Shown: positions 11,775 to 23,200 of the stretch, piece by piece | Position numbering within the stretch: position 1 is the stretch's first letter | Layout: the number at the start of each line of letters is the position of its first letter | Assembly (NCBI RefSeq): GCF_021462225.1 | Contig: NC_061810.1 | Span: forward strand, 52,145,886 to 52,209,885 | Length of the DNA: 64,000 bases | DNA from: Girardinichthys multiradiatus | Lineage: Eukaryota; Chordata; Actinopteri; Cyprinodontiformes; Goodeidae | Reading direction: 5' to 3' | Made by a program: the position numbers and the translations under genes | Notes under the pieces: generated by a model | Databases searched by the model: none | Seen by the model: the letters and a program-made list of their open reading frames with translations, nothing else | Told to the model about the DNA's origin: nothing

Positions 11775-12003
11775 GCCGGTTAGATCATTGTGATGGTATC
11801 TATACAGCCAGCTGCAGCTCATTTAAAACGCTGCTACCAGAGTCCTGACCAACACCAGGAAATGGATCAAAAAACCCACTAGTACCTAAATCACCGCACC
11901 AGCTCCCCGTTTGTTCCTCAGGTCTTCAGAAACCAGATTACCAGGATCAGGACTAAACCAAGGGGGTTTCTATGCTCCTCAGCTCTGGAACAAACTGCCT
12001 CAG
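11775..12003 (+). mobile_element. L2/Maui-like LINE 3' fragment
   Basis: The reading resembles the end of a fish L2-type RT (AAYKTPL-like decayed text, then a TGGAACAAACTGCC tail motif near 11988). A related tail motif, TGGAACCAACTGCCTGAAAA, recurs at 13244-13263 on the far side of a Tc1 relic. The motif is duplicated rather than split, so the two pieces are either two insertions or a split copy with a duplicated border. Confidence 0.5.
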
Positions 12004-12029
12004 AATCAGCTTTATTCGCAAAGTTAGTG

Positions 12030-13222
12030 CACACAAATGTTCCTGAACATCTAAGAAAAGTCTGAATATTGTGAAAAAGTTCAATATTTTTGTCCCACAC
12101 TCCAGAAAGTAACTGTTGATGATTCTGGCTCACCGAGAATAAAAACCCAGAATTCAGTGTCACAGAAAACTAGAATATTACATCAGATAAATAAAAATTG
12201 GATATTTTAAACAGAAATGTCAGGCTTTTGAAAAGTATGTTCACTTCTATGCTCTCAGTACCTGGTCTGGGCTCGTTTTGCATGAATTACTGCATCAATG
12301 CAGCGTGGCATGGAGGAGATCAGCCTGTGGTTCTGCTGAGGTATCATAAAGGCCCAGTTTGCTTTGATAGAGGCTTTCAGGTCATCTGCATAGTTGGATC
12401 TGGTGTCTCATCTTCCTCTGGACATACTCTATAGGTTCTCTATAGGGTTCTGGTCAGCCCAGTTTGCTGGCCAATCAAGCTCAGTAACACCATGGTCACT
12501 AAAGCAGCTTTTGGTACCTTTGGCAGTGTGGGCCGGTACCAAGTTTCCTGGAAAATTAAATCAGCATCTCCATAAAGCTCGTCAGCAGAAGGAGGAATGT
12601 AGTGCTCTAAAACGTCCTGGCAGATGCCTGCACTGGCTGTGGAGCAGAACCAGCAGATGACTCGGTACCCCGAATTGTCACTGACTGTGGAAACTTCACA
12701 CTGGACTTCAAGCAACGTGGATTATTGGCTTCTCCACTCTTCCTCTAGACTCTGGGACCTTGATCTCCAAATGAAATGAATCACTTTCATCAAAGAGGAT
12801 TTTGGACCACTGAGCAACAGACTAGTTCTGCTTCTCCTTAGCCCAAGTGAGGTGGTTGTAGCTCATGGATTGATCTGTGCATAGTGGCTCCTGATGCTCT
12901 GACTTAAACGGATTTTGCTTGACAATCCTCTCAAGGCTGTGGTGAGCCCTGTTTCTCGTACACCTTCTCCTCCTACACTTTTTCCTTCCTCTCAACTTTC
13001 TATGAATATGCTTGGACACAGCACTCTGTGAACAGCCAGTGACCTGTGGTGGCTTCCCCTCCTTGTGAAGGGGGTCCATGACTGTCTTCTGGACATGTGT
13101 CCAGTCAGCAGTCTCCCCCTCAGAAAACCTTTGCAGGTGTCAATTAGCTGATTGGGGTGTGACACCATGAGTTTGAAATATTTACATTTTCACAATATTT
13201 TAATTTTCTGAGTTGTACCTAC
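12030..13222 (-). mobile_element. Decayed Tc1-like transposon
   Basis: The broken minus-strand frames still show the Tc1 transposase order: N-terminal HTH with CSQSAVSKH near 13030, a GRKKCRRRRC linker near 12970, HLTWAKEKQN near 12835, and DELYGDADLIFQ near 12565 with the catalytic aspartate region lost. Short, diverged inverted repeats (ATATTGTGAAAA type) sit at about 12066 and 13190. Many frameshifts show it is old and inactive. It lies inside an intron of the pum3 pseudogene. Confidence 0.85.
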
Positions 13223-13545
13223 AGTTTCTGTTCTCCTCAGCTGTGGAACCAACTGCCTGAAAACCTGAGATGTGCAAAAAACCGTTGGGTCCTTTGAATC
13301 AGGACTGAAGTTTACCCATAAAGGCCAAACAGTGCTTTATCACCTTTATCAGGCCGTAAATCTTTATTTGGTAAAATGCTGTAATTTTAATGTTTCTTTC
13401 TTTCTTTCTTTCTTTTTATTTGATTATGTTTCATGTTTTTATGCTTTTATGTGATGCTTCATTTGTGTTTTCGATGTATATTTTGCATGTTTTTCCCTGT
13501 AAAGCTCTTTAAATGTACCCTTTATAGAAACGGGCTACACAACAT
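13223..13545 (+). mobile_element. L2/Maui-like LINE tail with (TTTC)n
   Basis: The segment carries an L2-type terminal coding motif (TGGAACCAACTGCCTGAAAA, then a GTCCTTTGAATCAGGACTGAAG block), a TTTC microsatellite at about 13397-13418, and a 3' end with TGTAAAGCTCTTTAAATG. These are usual features of the 3' end of this fish LINE family. Confidence 0.6.
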
Positions 13546-14043
13546 AATGAGGAAAGTGTATTTCTGGTGCTCCACCCACTTTGCTGCAGGTACACTTGAG
13601 TTTCACCACTGAGGGGCAATAAAAGGATATTTCTAAGTTCCTGAAAGGTTCCTGAAACATTTTTAGCTCCTAGGAGAGGTCCCTGGGTTAAATACAGATT
13701 TAGAAGTTTTAGATGAAAATTTCAGACTGCAACTTTCAGATGTTCTCAGAAATACAGAACAAAGTTCCTCTCCTGTTTCTGCACTAAAAGAACTGTGTCT
13801 GATTGAAGTTCCAAGGACATTTTCTTACGTACTCATGCACTGTGCAAAAGTCCCACTCTCCAAAGTCCAAAGAAAAACACTGAAAGACCTTCAAATGACC
13901 TGGACATCTACTGATTATGAAACATTTAAAAGATTAGAAGGTCTAGCTGCTTGGAGAGGAAATATAGAGAAATGAGAGACGGTTTTGTTTAGAGGGAACT
14001 TTTGGTATATGCAGGGATCCATATGTAGCAGTTCTGGCTTTAC
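13546..14043. other. pum3 intron remainder, nothing recognised
   Basis: Intron 3 sequence of the pum3 pseudogene between the L2-like tail and exon 3. I see no ORF, repeat unit or signal of note, apart from scattered GTTCCTG-type motifs around 13640-13690 that resemble the inverted-repeat element at 56641. Confidence 0.4.
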
Positions 14044-14576
14044 CTCCGGAGATTTCCTCACACTCCTTTGCACTAGCGGACGATGTCAAACATCTCCTTC
14101 CTCTCCAACTGCAGTCGGTTCTTCTTCAGCTCTTCATCTGTTAGCTTCTTCTCACCTCTCTTCCTCTTCTTGGCCTGCAGACCTGATCCCAGACACAAAC
14201 ACAACTGAAATGCTGTCATCTAACAAAAAGAGCTCACAAGAACGACATGTACCCACCTCTGCCATCTGCTGGCAGTTTCCTTTTCCCCTGTGGTCCTTTC
14301 CCAGCATTAGAGAAACCTAATTTTCTTCCTCCATCATTTGCTTTTCCTGGCCGGGTCTTTTACTCTGTCTTCTTGTATGGCTTAAAGGGCTTTTCCCCAC
14401 CAGGTTTCCCTCCAAATTTGGTCCCTGAGGAATCTGGAACGAGTCGGCAAGTCCCTGATGAAGCCAGAGCTTAAGCATACAACTGCTGTTAATTTGTCAC
14501 ACGTCTTACCTTTTCCTTTGTATGTAAGCTGTTTTCCACCTTTGGAGGAGAAAGGTTTTCCGGGTTTGGGTGCCAT

Positions 14577-17137
14577 ACTAATGCGGTATCCATGGTGATG
14601 CTGAGAGGAAAACAGGGATCAGATGATGAGGCTCCCATAACAAAACTTGAACACCTGCAGGTTTACCAGTACTGTTTTCAACATCAAGCTGAAGTTAGTA
14701 TTTAATACCACACTGGAATAAAGGGCTGTTTCACAGTTTTAGGTTTAATTAGCCTATATGCTTAGAATGGTTTAAAACCAGACTGAATCATTCAGCCAAT
14801 GTTTGACTTCTGTAAATGTTTTAGTTTTAAAGCAGAACATTCTCTACAGTGGTCTTAAATGCAAAAACACCTTGAAATTATGTTTTTTGTTTTTGTTTCA
14901 ACAATATAAAAAACGTCTAAAGTTTTCAGTTAGCCTTTAAATATTTTTTTCTACTGTGGTCAAATTTCAATATGGAGCCTGGAAATTTGGCTATTTGGAT
15001 TTGCAATTGAGACGTACCAGTAAAACTCTTAAGGAAGGTGGAAATTCACAACTGCCCGAACCACAACATTTATTGTTTTTCTAAATCTGGCGTCCCATGT
15101 GGCCTTGGCAACTTCTGCTAACTGGCTATCGACAAAATATCTCCTGGATATAAACACGACGCTCTTCCACAGCACTCCCCTACCAGCTGTGTGCTGATAG
15201 GACAAGATTCCACCGTACCCTTGCTAAATCTTTACTTATGTGTGTGTGTTGGTTACCACTGCTGAGGTTTTTTTTGTACTATTTCAGACTCTATTCTGCT
15301 AAGAATAGAGTCTGAAACATGATTTTTTTTCCTCCTATCTTACGTTACCTAAATGTGTGATTTCATTACTTTTCATAGATTTTCAGGTTTCTCAGAAGGA
15401 TTACCAGCCAAAGCCAAATATTATTAGTATAGGAAAATTTGGACTAAAGCTGTTTTTACACCAATGACCAGAGATTTTTAGATTTCTTATAAGGATTGTA
15501 TTACAACAATTTCATACCAGTGAAAGCCAAACATTATTTGTATTAAAAACCTTGGACCTACCAGTGACCCAGCTTCTCTACTTAGACTTCAGTGAGTCCC
15601 ATGACTGTTACTGTTTGAATGATGGGACCACAGCTGCCTCATACCAGCGACCTCAAGGATTAATATGATCATTTTTCTTATAACACAGGATGAATTCCTT
15701 ACCACAGAGGACTTAATGATCTAATTACCTCTATTAGAAAGATTGGATCAGAACCAGCTCTTACCAGTAAACCCCCAAGGATTATTAGTGTCATTTGTTT
15801 TGTATTTGTTTGATTTTCTGTATCATTGTAATGTTTTTCCTCATGTACAGCGCTTTGAGTGCCTTGTTGCTGAAAAGCTCTATATAAATAAACTTGACTT
15901 GACTTGGAACCACAAACCGCAAGGAAGATACGGATGGATGGATGACCAAACAGATAATGGACTGATGGATTTACAAATGGATGGAGGTGCAAAAATAAGA
16001 ATGGATAGATGGATAAATAGATGAATATAACATTAAATGGGATAGGTAATATAATCAGAAAATAGAGTCCCAGACAGAGTGGGAACCACGAAGACCTGGT
16101 CAAAAGTGGTCCAGACTATTCAAAAAAAAAAAAAAAAAGTGAAAAACAATCAGAAGCCAATTTCAGAGTTTTTTAAACGTCCTCTGACGTTAATCCCACC
16201 ACAGAACAGGAAACATTTCACGTTTTAAAAAGCCACACAGAACCCAAAAGCATGTTTGGATGTGTATCAACAAATCAAATGAAGCCAAGGAGACAAAACA
16301 TTAAACATACTGGAGTCTGTGGAAGTGTCGTGAGATAAATATCGGAGTAAATGTCGGAATAAGTGTCGTTCAGGGGCAGGAATCTACGGTAAACATCAAC
16401 ACTTTAAATAAAACCGTTTCCTGTAATCCCATCTGTTTGTTTCCCCGCTCTTTAACCGCCAGCGGGGATACAGAAGACTATTGTTTATTAGAAAGGAATT
16501 TTGGAGGAAAACTTACAGTTCAGCTGAAAGGCACGTTGCTCCAACTACTTCCCATGCGTTTTGTTGTTGTACCGGTTTACAATACAGCCGTAAGTCATCT
16601 GTAGTTGCCGCAAATCAGGTTTCGTTTACAAAAATGTGCCAGAAGCTTCATTTCTGCATCTTTATATATTTTTACGCTTCATTGTCCTAAAGTGCGCCCA
16701 GATAACGTTAAATGTGCCTGAAACACCCGTCCTGTACATCTGTTTCCATAGAGTTGAAAGGAAGATACGTGAAAACAAAGGAACTGTAAGAACTGTGTTA
16801 TGTATTATTCATTTTATTTAAGCACGTTTTTCGGTTTTAGTGGGCCCTTTAATCATTTTTAACAGAGAACTACATTAACCAAAAGGCTTTGCAACCAAGG
16901 AATCGCATTTCCTTGTTGCCTGGCAACGCATTAACAGAAAGGGAGAAGTACCAGAGCAACGTCTATAGTTTTTTTAAGCGGCTAACAGTAAACATTTGTC
17001 GACTAAGTTGAAACAGCAGGGCAGAATATGCAGTTTTCTACTTGTAAAATGTGGGTTAGATAGATTTTTAGTTTTATACTTTAAGAACTCTTGAAAATTC
17101 GGTTTTTTTATAAAAAAAATTTATTGAACAGAATACA
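14577..17137. promoter_or_regulatory. Head-to-head intergenic region between pum3 remnant and CFAP44
   Basis: The two first coding exons point away from each other about 2.5 kb apart, so promoters of both should lie here. I see no CpG-rich stretch or convincing TATA box. Contents noticed: a perfect 16-base hairpin at 15282-15317, a retroposon tail at about 15835-15905 (GCTCTATATAAATAAACTTG then GACTTG repeats), short ATGGATGG runs around 15930-16015, and a poly(A) run at 16120-16138. The untranslated first part of CFAP44 is presumably in the last kilobase, but its start cannot be placed. Confidence 0.4.
15282..15317. repeat. Perfect 16-bp inverted repeat, 4-nt loop
   Basis: The left arm (15282-15297, TTTCAGACTCTATTCT) and right arm (15302-15317) are exact reverse complements around the loop GCTA. 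It is not part of any ORF or recognised transposon end. The function is unknown. Confidence 0.95.
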
Positions 17138-17213
17138 ATGTCAGATGAAGACTCACGTTCAGTTGGCGAACAGGCTGAAAACACATCGACTTTTACACTG
17201 GAAGACACTGAAG
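17138..17213 (+). CDS. cfap44: CFAP44 exon 1
   Basis: First coding exon: 25 codons plus one base, acidic and serine/threonine-rich, followed by the donor GTAATT. It is poorly conserved in the family, so identity rests on phase and position. An untranslated exon upstream is possible. Confidence 0.75.
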
Positions 17214-20200
17214 GTAATTCAGAAGCTCTTATTGTTCCTTTACATCACAACAGTTTCACATTTTTCACTAAAATGTGCTTTTGAAAACCAAATAATGAAT
17301 AATATATTTATATTATATTGTAGATATGTTTATACTGTTTAATTTGTATTGTATTGCACCGACTACGCCAAAACAAATTCCTTGTATGTCCAAAAACGTA
17401 CTTGGCAATAAAGCTTTTCTGATTCTGATTCTGATGAAATAAAGGTATAGCTTCAATCTGATGAAGTAACAGAAGTTAGATAATGGCACTAATGTTGAAG
17501 CTAAAATGCACATTTAATGCACCGGGATCAATTCAATTCAGGTTTATTTAAATAGCGCCAATTCAAGCCACATTACTAATTCAATTCAATCAAATTATAC
17601 AGATTCCCGGTCAGGTTCTAACTATCTGTTCCTATCAAACAGTGCAGTCAGATTCAGTTATTTATTCAAATTGGATAAAAAGTTTTTCTATCTAAGGAAA
17701 CCCAGCAGATTGCATCCAGTCAGTGACTTGCAGCATTCACTCCTCCTGGATGAGCATGTAGAGACAGTGGACAGTCACTGGCGTTGACTTTGCAGCAATC
17801 CCTCATACTGAGCATGCATGTAGCGACAGTGGAGAGGAAAAACTCCCTTTTAACAGGAAGAAACCTCCAGCAGAACCAGAACCAGGCTCAGTGTGAGCGG
17901 CCATCTGCCACGACCGACTGGAGGTTTGAGAGAACAGAGCAGAGACACAAAAAGAACAAAGAAGCACTGATCCAGTAGGTAGCCCTAGAGTCCTGTGCAG
18001 AGCAGCTCTGTGGGATTCTGCAGCACCTCTTCAACCTTAGCCTGGCCCAGAAGAAGGTTCCGGTGTTGTGGAAGACCTCCTGTCTTGTTCCGGTACCAAA
18101 GAAAACTCACCCATCAGTCCTCAATGACTATAGACCTGTTGCCCTGACATCTCACATCATGAAGGTCCTAGAGAGACTCCTGTTGGCCCACCTGAGTAAG
18201 CAAACAGTAAACCATCAGGACCTCCTTCAGTTTGCTTATCGCTGTGGAGTTGGAGTTGAAGATACCATCAAACACCGGCTTCAACAAACCCACTGTCATC
18301 TGGACAAAGCCAGCAGCACTGTGAGGATCGTGTTCTTTGATTTCTCCAGAACATTTAACTCCAGAAGACTCAGGTGGAGGCCTCAACAATCTCCTGGATC
18401 AAAGACTACCTGACAAACAGACCACAGTTTGTGAGACTGAAGGGTTGTGAGTCTAACCAGGTAGTCAGCAGCACAGGAGCACCACAGGGGACGGTACTCT
18501 CACCATTCCTTTTCACTCTGTACACCTCAGACTTCCAGTACAAGACAGACTCCTGTCATCTGCAGAAATACTCGGATGATTCTGCAGTCGTGGGGTGGAT
18601 CAGAGATGGACAAGAAGCTGAGTACAGGAAGGTGGTGGACCTCTTTGTGGCATGGTGTGGAAACAATCATCTCATCTTGAACGTGACTAAAACAAAGGAG
18701 ATTATTGTAGATTTTAAGAGAAACAGGAATAAGTCAAACACTATTTCTATCATGCTAGAAGAAGTGGAGGTGGTGGAGGAGTATAAATACCTCGGTGTTC
18801 ACCTGGACAACAGACTAGAGTGGAGATGAAACTGTGAAGCCATCTACAAGAAGGGACAGAGCAGACTGTACTTCTTGAGGAAGCTTAGGTCCTTCAGTGT
18901 TTGCAGCAAGATGCTGCATATCTTCTATAAGTCTGTTGTGGAGAGTCTGATCTCTTCTGCCATCATCTGCTGGGGAAGCAGCATCAGAACCAGGGACTTA
19001 AAAAAGCTCAACAAGCTGATAAAGAAGTCTGGTTCTGTTCTGGGGACTCCTCTAGAACCTCTGGAGATCATTGTGGAAAGAAGGATTCTTCATAAAATGA
19101 AGAACATTATGGAGAACCCTGAGCATCCTCTTCATGAGACTGTCCTACAACAACAGAGTGTCTTCAGTCAGAGGCTTCTTCAGATCTGCTGTAAGACGGA
19201 GCGCTACAGGAGATCCTTCCTGCCCACAGCCATCAGCATCTACAACGGCTCTTTGAGGAAACCTTCATAATATGAGCTACAACATTTAATTTCCCTTTGG
19301 GATTAATAAAGTATGAAACTGGTGAGAAACTAACACAGCATTTCAGAAACAGAACATCACACCTAGAGACAAACATCATGTTGGAGATGTGACGGTCTAG
19401 AGAGCAAAATTCCTCCAGGTCCTGAAGATGCAAAGCAGCCCTAGACCATCACACTACCTCCACCATGCAGAAAATCTCAAATCAGAATGACCTTAAGCTC
19501 CAATGAAATTGGGTTAAGTAGTGGGCCAAATAACCGAGCCACACCAGCAACCCCACCTGTGAAGTGCTCAGAAAACTACATTAAAGTTTTGGAGTGGCAC
19601 AGTCAAAGTCTGGACATAAATTTGATTAAGATGTGGCATGACTGTAAAAATGACTTCATGCTTGAAAATCTTCTGATTTAAAGGACTCATTAACAGTTAT
19701 CACCAACGCTTAGGCCAAGGTTAGAGGCTTAGGGGGCACTTACTTTTCTACATAGGGTCGTGTGATGGGAAAATACTTACAGCAATGCAAATAAAAATCT
19801 AGAATGACAGCTCTATCAAAACCAGTCCAGGACTGGTAATGTTTAAAGCTTCTATCATGCATCTGTCTCTGCTGAACTTCACTCACTTTTCTTATGCCTG
19901 ATAGCACTATTGCTCTACTCTGGTGCCTGTTCTAGATGTTCAGCTCCTTAAAAACCAAATCATTTACATCTGCATCACTGATGTGTGTTTGGATTTTTTA
20001 ATTTTTTCTCTGTAAGGTTATTTGAGGATATTCGGAGCCAAAAAAACATTTTTGTTTCACCTATTAAATACTTGAATGTGATGAAGTCTTCGTCTCTCTG
20101 CAGACACCTTCACAGACAAACTGCTGTTTCCTATAATGTGACAAAATGAATTGAAAGGGATTTGAATGTTTCCTCCATCTCTTAGGATGTGATACTGAAC

Positions 20201-23200
20201 CCTCTGAGGTTCAGCAGGAGCCTGGGGCCATTTCAAAGGAGTTCCCTGCAGACAAGTACTACAACTATGAGGAGCTTCACTCCAGACCGACCATCACACC
20301 TGACTCTGAAATCCCAGAGAACCTCCTGCATTTCTCGTATCCTTTTATCAGCCAGTTCAGAAACAAACAACACACTGTTTATTATTATTTTGCTCCAAGT
20401 TTTGTTTTTTCAATAGGAAGAGGGTCATGTGACACATCAAACCTATTGGGAATTTCACAAGAAAAACAATGGTGTGCTTGGTTTTAACATAACTTTATTC
20501 TTTCATAAGTTATTTACAAGTTTCTCTTTGTTTACAGCCACTGACATGTCGCCGAGGTTAACAAAGATAGTGGGGCCATTCTTCATCAATGGAAACCTCA
20601 AGGCCACTGGATATGCGAAATTGCTACATGATGATGTGTTTCCCTCTTTATGCACTGAAGCTGGCACGTTCCCTGAGTTTTTCCAGCAAGATGGTGAAAC
20701 ACCACATTATGGGTGTCCGGTCCGAGCATTCCTAGATGAACAGTTTCCTGGAAAGTGGATTGGTCGTCGTGGGCCAGTTGAATGGCCCCCAAAGTCTCCC
20801 AATCTGACCCCCTTAGACTTTTATCTTTGGGGTCATCTGAAGGCAATTGTCTATGCTGTGAAGATACGAGATGTGCAGCACCTGAGACAACGGATACTGG
20901 AGGCCTGTGCTAGCATTTCTTCTGCGGTGTTGTTATCAGTGTGTGAAGAGTGGGAGAAGAGGGTTGCATTGACAATCCAACACAATGGGCAGCACATTGA
21001 ACACATTTTATAAGTGGTCAGAAACTTGTAAATTACTCATGAAAGAATAAAGTAATAAAGTTATGTTAAAACCAAGCACACCATTGTTTTTCTTGTGAAA
21101 TTCCCAATAGGTTTGATGTGTCACATGACCCTCTTTCTATTGAAAAAACAAAAGTTGGATTCAAAATGGCCGACTTCAAAATGGCTGCCATGGCCACCAC
21201 CCATCTTGAAAAGTTTCCCCCCTCACATATACTAATGTGCCACAAACAGGAAGTTAATATGACCAACCATTCCCATTTTATTAAGGTGTATCCATATAAA
21301 TGACCCACCCTGTAGAACAAATCCTCTTCAAAGCCATGTTGTGCTCCTTGACCTTTCATGCCTTCAGTCATTCCTTTGGATATGACAGCCGTCGCAGGTC
21401 AAATCTGAAGCTGCTGGATGAGACAACGCTGATGTTTATAGCAGGAAACCTGCTTGTTCTGCTGGACGTTTCCACCAAGCAGCAGAGATACCTGCGCTCC
21501 TGCAGTGGAGGAGGAATCGGGGCCTTGGCGGTAAGGAAACTGAATGAAGGAGGTCACATACAGAGGTCCAAACCTTCAGAAAGATGCACAGAATAACAAC
21601 ATATCTCCAGAAACAACATTTTAATGTTGTTTAAAGATATGAAATGTTATATATTAATAAAAAAATCACATGTTCTCGATACTACTGTCTGAGTTGTTCA
21701 GAAATACAGACAAGTGTCACTATTTCCTAATCTTTCCTGCATCTAAGTAGTTGCTGACAAAATTAAATGTTCTTCTATATTTTTATGTTTAAAGGTGCAT
21801 CCAACCAGAGAGTTCTTTACTGTGGCAGAAAAAGGAAACCATCCTATCATCGTAGTCTATGAATATCCCTCATTAAGACCGTGCCGCGTCCTCAGAGGTA
21901 AACCAGGCGCTTATTTCTCAGTCCTTCCTTTCAAGCTTTTTGATGCTCAGGCTGCAGTTTGGACGTCTTCAGGTGGAACGAAGTGTAAGTTCAGCTGCGT
22001 AGACTTCAACCTTGACGGGAGCCTGTTGGCCAGCGTGGGCGGGGCCCCTGATTACAGGCTGACTCTGTGGAACTGGAGGCAGGAGGAGGTGATGCAGAGC
22101 TGCAAGGGCATCTCACAGGAGGTCTACAGAGTCAGCTTCTCCCCATACGACCCGGAGCGGCTCACCTCGTCCGGATCGGGACACATCAAGTAAACAAACT
22201 GAATCCACTGAGTAGGCCGTTTGGTTTTTAGCATTGAAGCTGCTTTCATTCAGTTTTCAGAGAACAACTGAAAATATTTAGTCTCTTTTAACTGGAAAAG
22301 TTTGAGTATAAATCAGTTCATACAAGTATTAAAATGATTAGAAGTAAAAAAGCCAAAGAGGACCTCTGCTTGTTATTTAACATGGTTAACAGATGTCAGA
22401 ACATCTGCCCAAAATTTTAGCTCCATGCTTCTTCCCATCAACTCTGACCAGCTTCCCTGTTCCTACTGAAGAAAAGCATTCCTAAGCAGATCTGAAACTG
22501 ACCAGTTTACAGTAAGATATTTCAGCAACAGTTTTCTGGGAGAATCAGTGTTTGAACGTTCCAGAAGATACTGATTTTTTTATCCACCTATCTTTCACTG
22601 TTCTGTTTCTTTCTGTCAGGTTTTGGAAAATCGCGACCACCTTCACAGGTCTAAAGCTGCAAGGAGTCATGGGACACTTTGGGAAAACTGCAGCAACTGA
22701 TATCGAGGGTTACGTGGAACTTCCAGATGGAAAGGTGAGTACATTGCTTCTGGAAGAATCTGGAATTCTTTCCTTGTTTCTTGAAGCTCTTGATTGGCTC
22801 AGTAAGGTGAAAACATCTTCAAGAAGCTTGGAGAGAAGCTGTGCTACCTTTAGTTCAGACACCAAGGAGTGTCATATCCTGGATTACAGAGAATCTACAC
22901 AAGGGGTATCCTACCTGCGGGCCCTGGGCCTTTTACAGCCCTCTCAATGATTCTATGCGTCCCCTAAACGCATATCTGGACTGGACAAAAATGTCCTGAA
23001 ACATTAATTTAAAAAAAGGAATTTTTGTGGCCCTCAAGTGTTTCTATTTTGTTTTTTTTACCGTGTCCTGTCCGGCAGAGTATCGCTCAGAATTGTTGTT
23101 TGAGTGCCAAGAAATTGCCCAACAGATTTACTTTCACAAGCAGAGCATCACAGCTAATGCTTTAAAGCTCTGCTTGATATTTATAGAAGAAACTTTATTA

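Larger units (their letters stand above)
9840..14576 (-). pseudogene. pum3: pum3 (PUM3/Puf-A) pseudogene, exons 1-10 remnants
   Basis: PUM3 is a nucleolar Puf-repeat RNA-binding protein used in ribosome biogenesis. Ten exon remnants, in gene order on minus, are: 14510-14576 (basic N-terminus MAPKPGKPF), 14257-14424, 14044-14182, 11212-11287 (KKCDEEQKKK), 10736-10828 (Puf repeat, HDSVQVLRC), 10565-10631 (KHVVKKLLMYG), 10296-10470 (RQMLRHA, VEYAYNDKAV), 10115-10195 (ENPEKLE), about 9907-9985 (VIKHSVVHKVFLD) and a trace at about 9840-9882. In-frame stops are seen in exon 2 (TAA, 14360-14362) and exon 3 (TAG, 14073-14075; TGA, 14058-14060). The conserved frame of exon 5 does not join exon 4 in phase, and the exon 9 border is also off. 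The C-terminal half is absent because an L2-like tail begins at 9832. Splice sites are otherwise well kept, so decay looks fairly young. An intact paralogue elsewhere is likely, since PUM3 is widely conserved, but this cannot be tested here. Confidence 0.85.

Noticed and set aside
14574..14592. Alternative ATG at 14592 in strong context (ACCATGG) as the pum3 start
   Set aside because: It is in another frame and gives no PUM3-like basic N-terminus; the ATG at 14576 joins exon 2 in the conserved frame.
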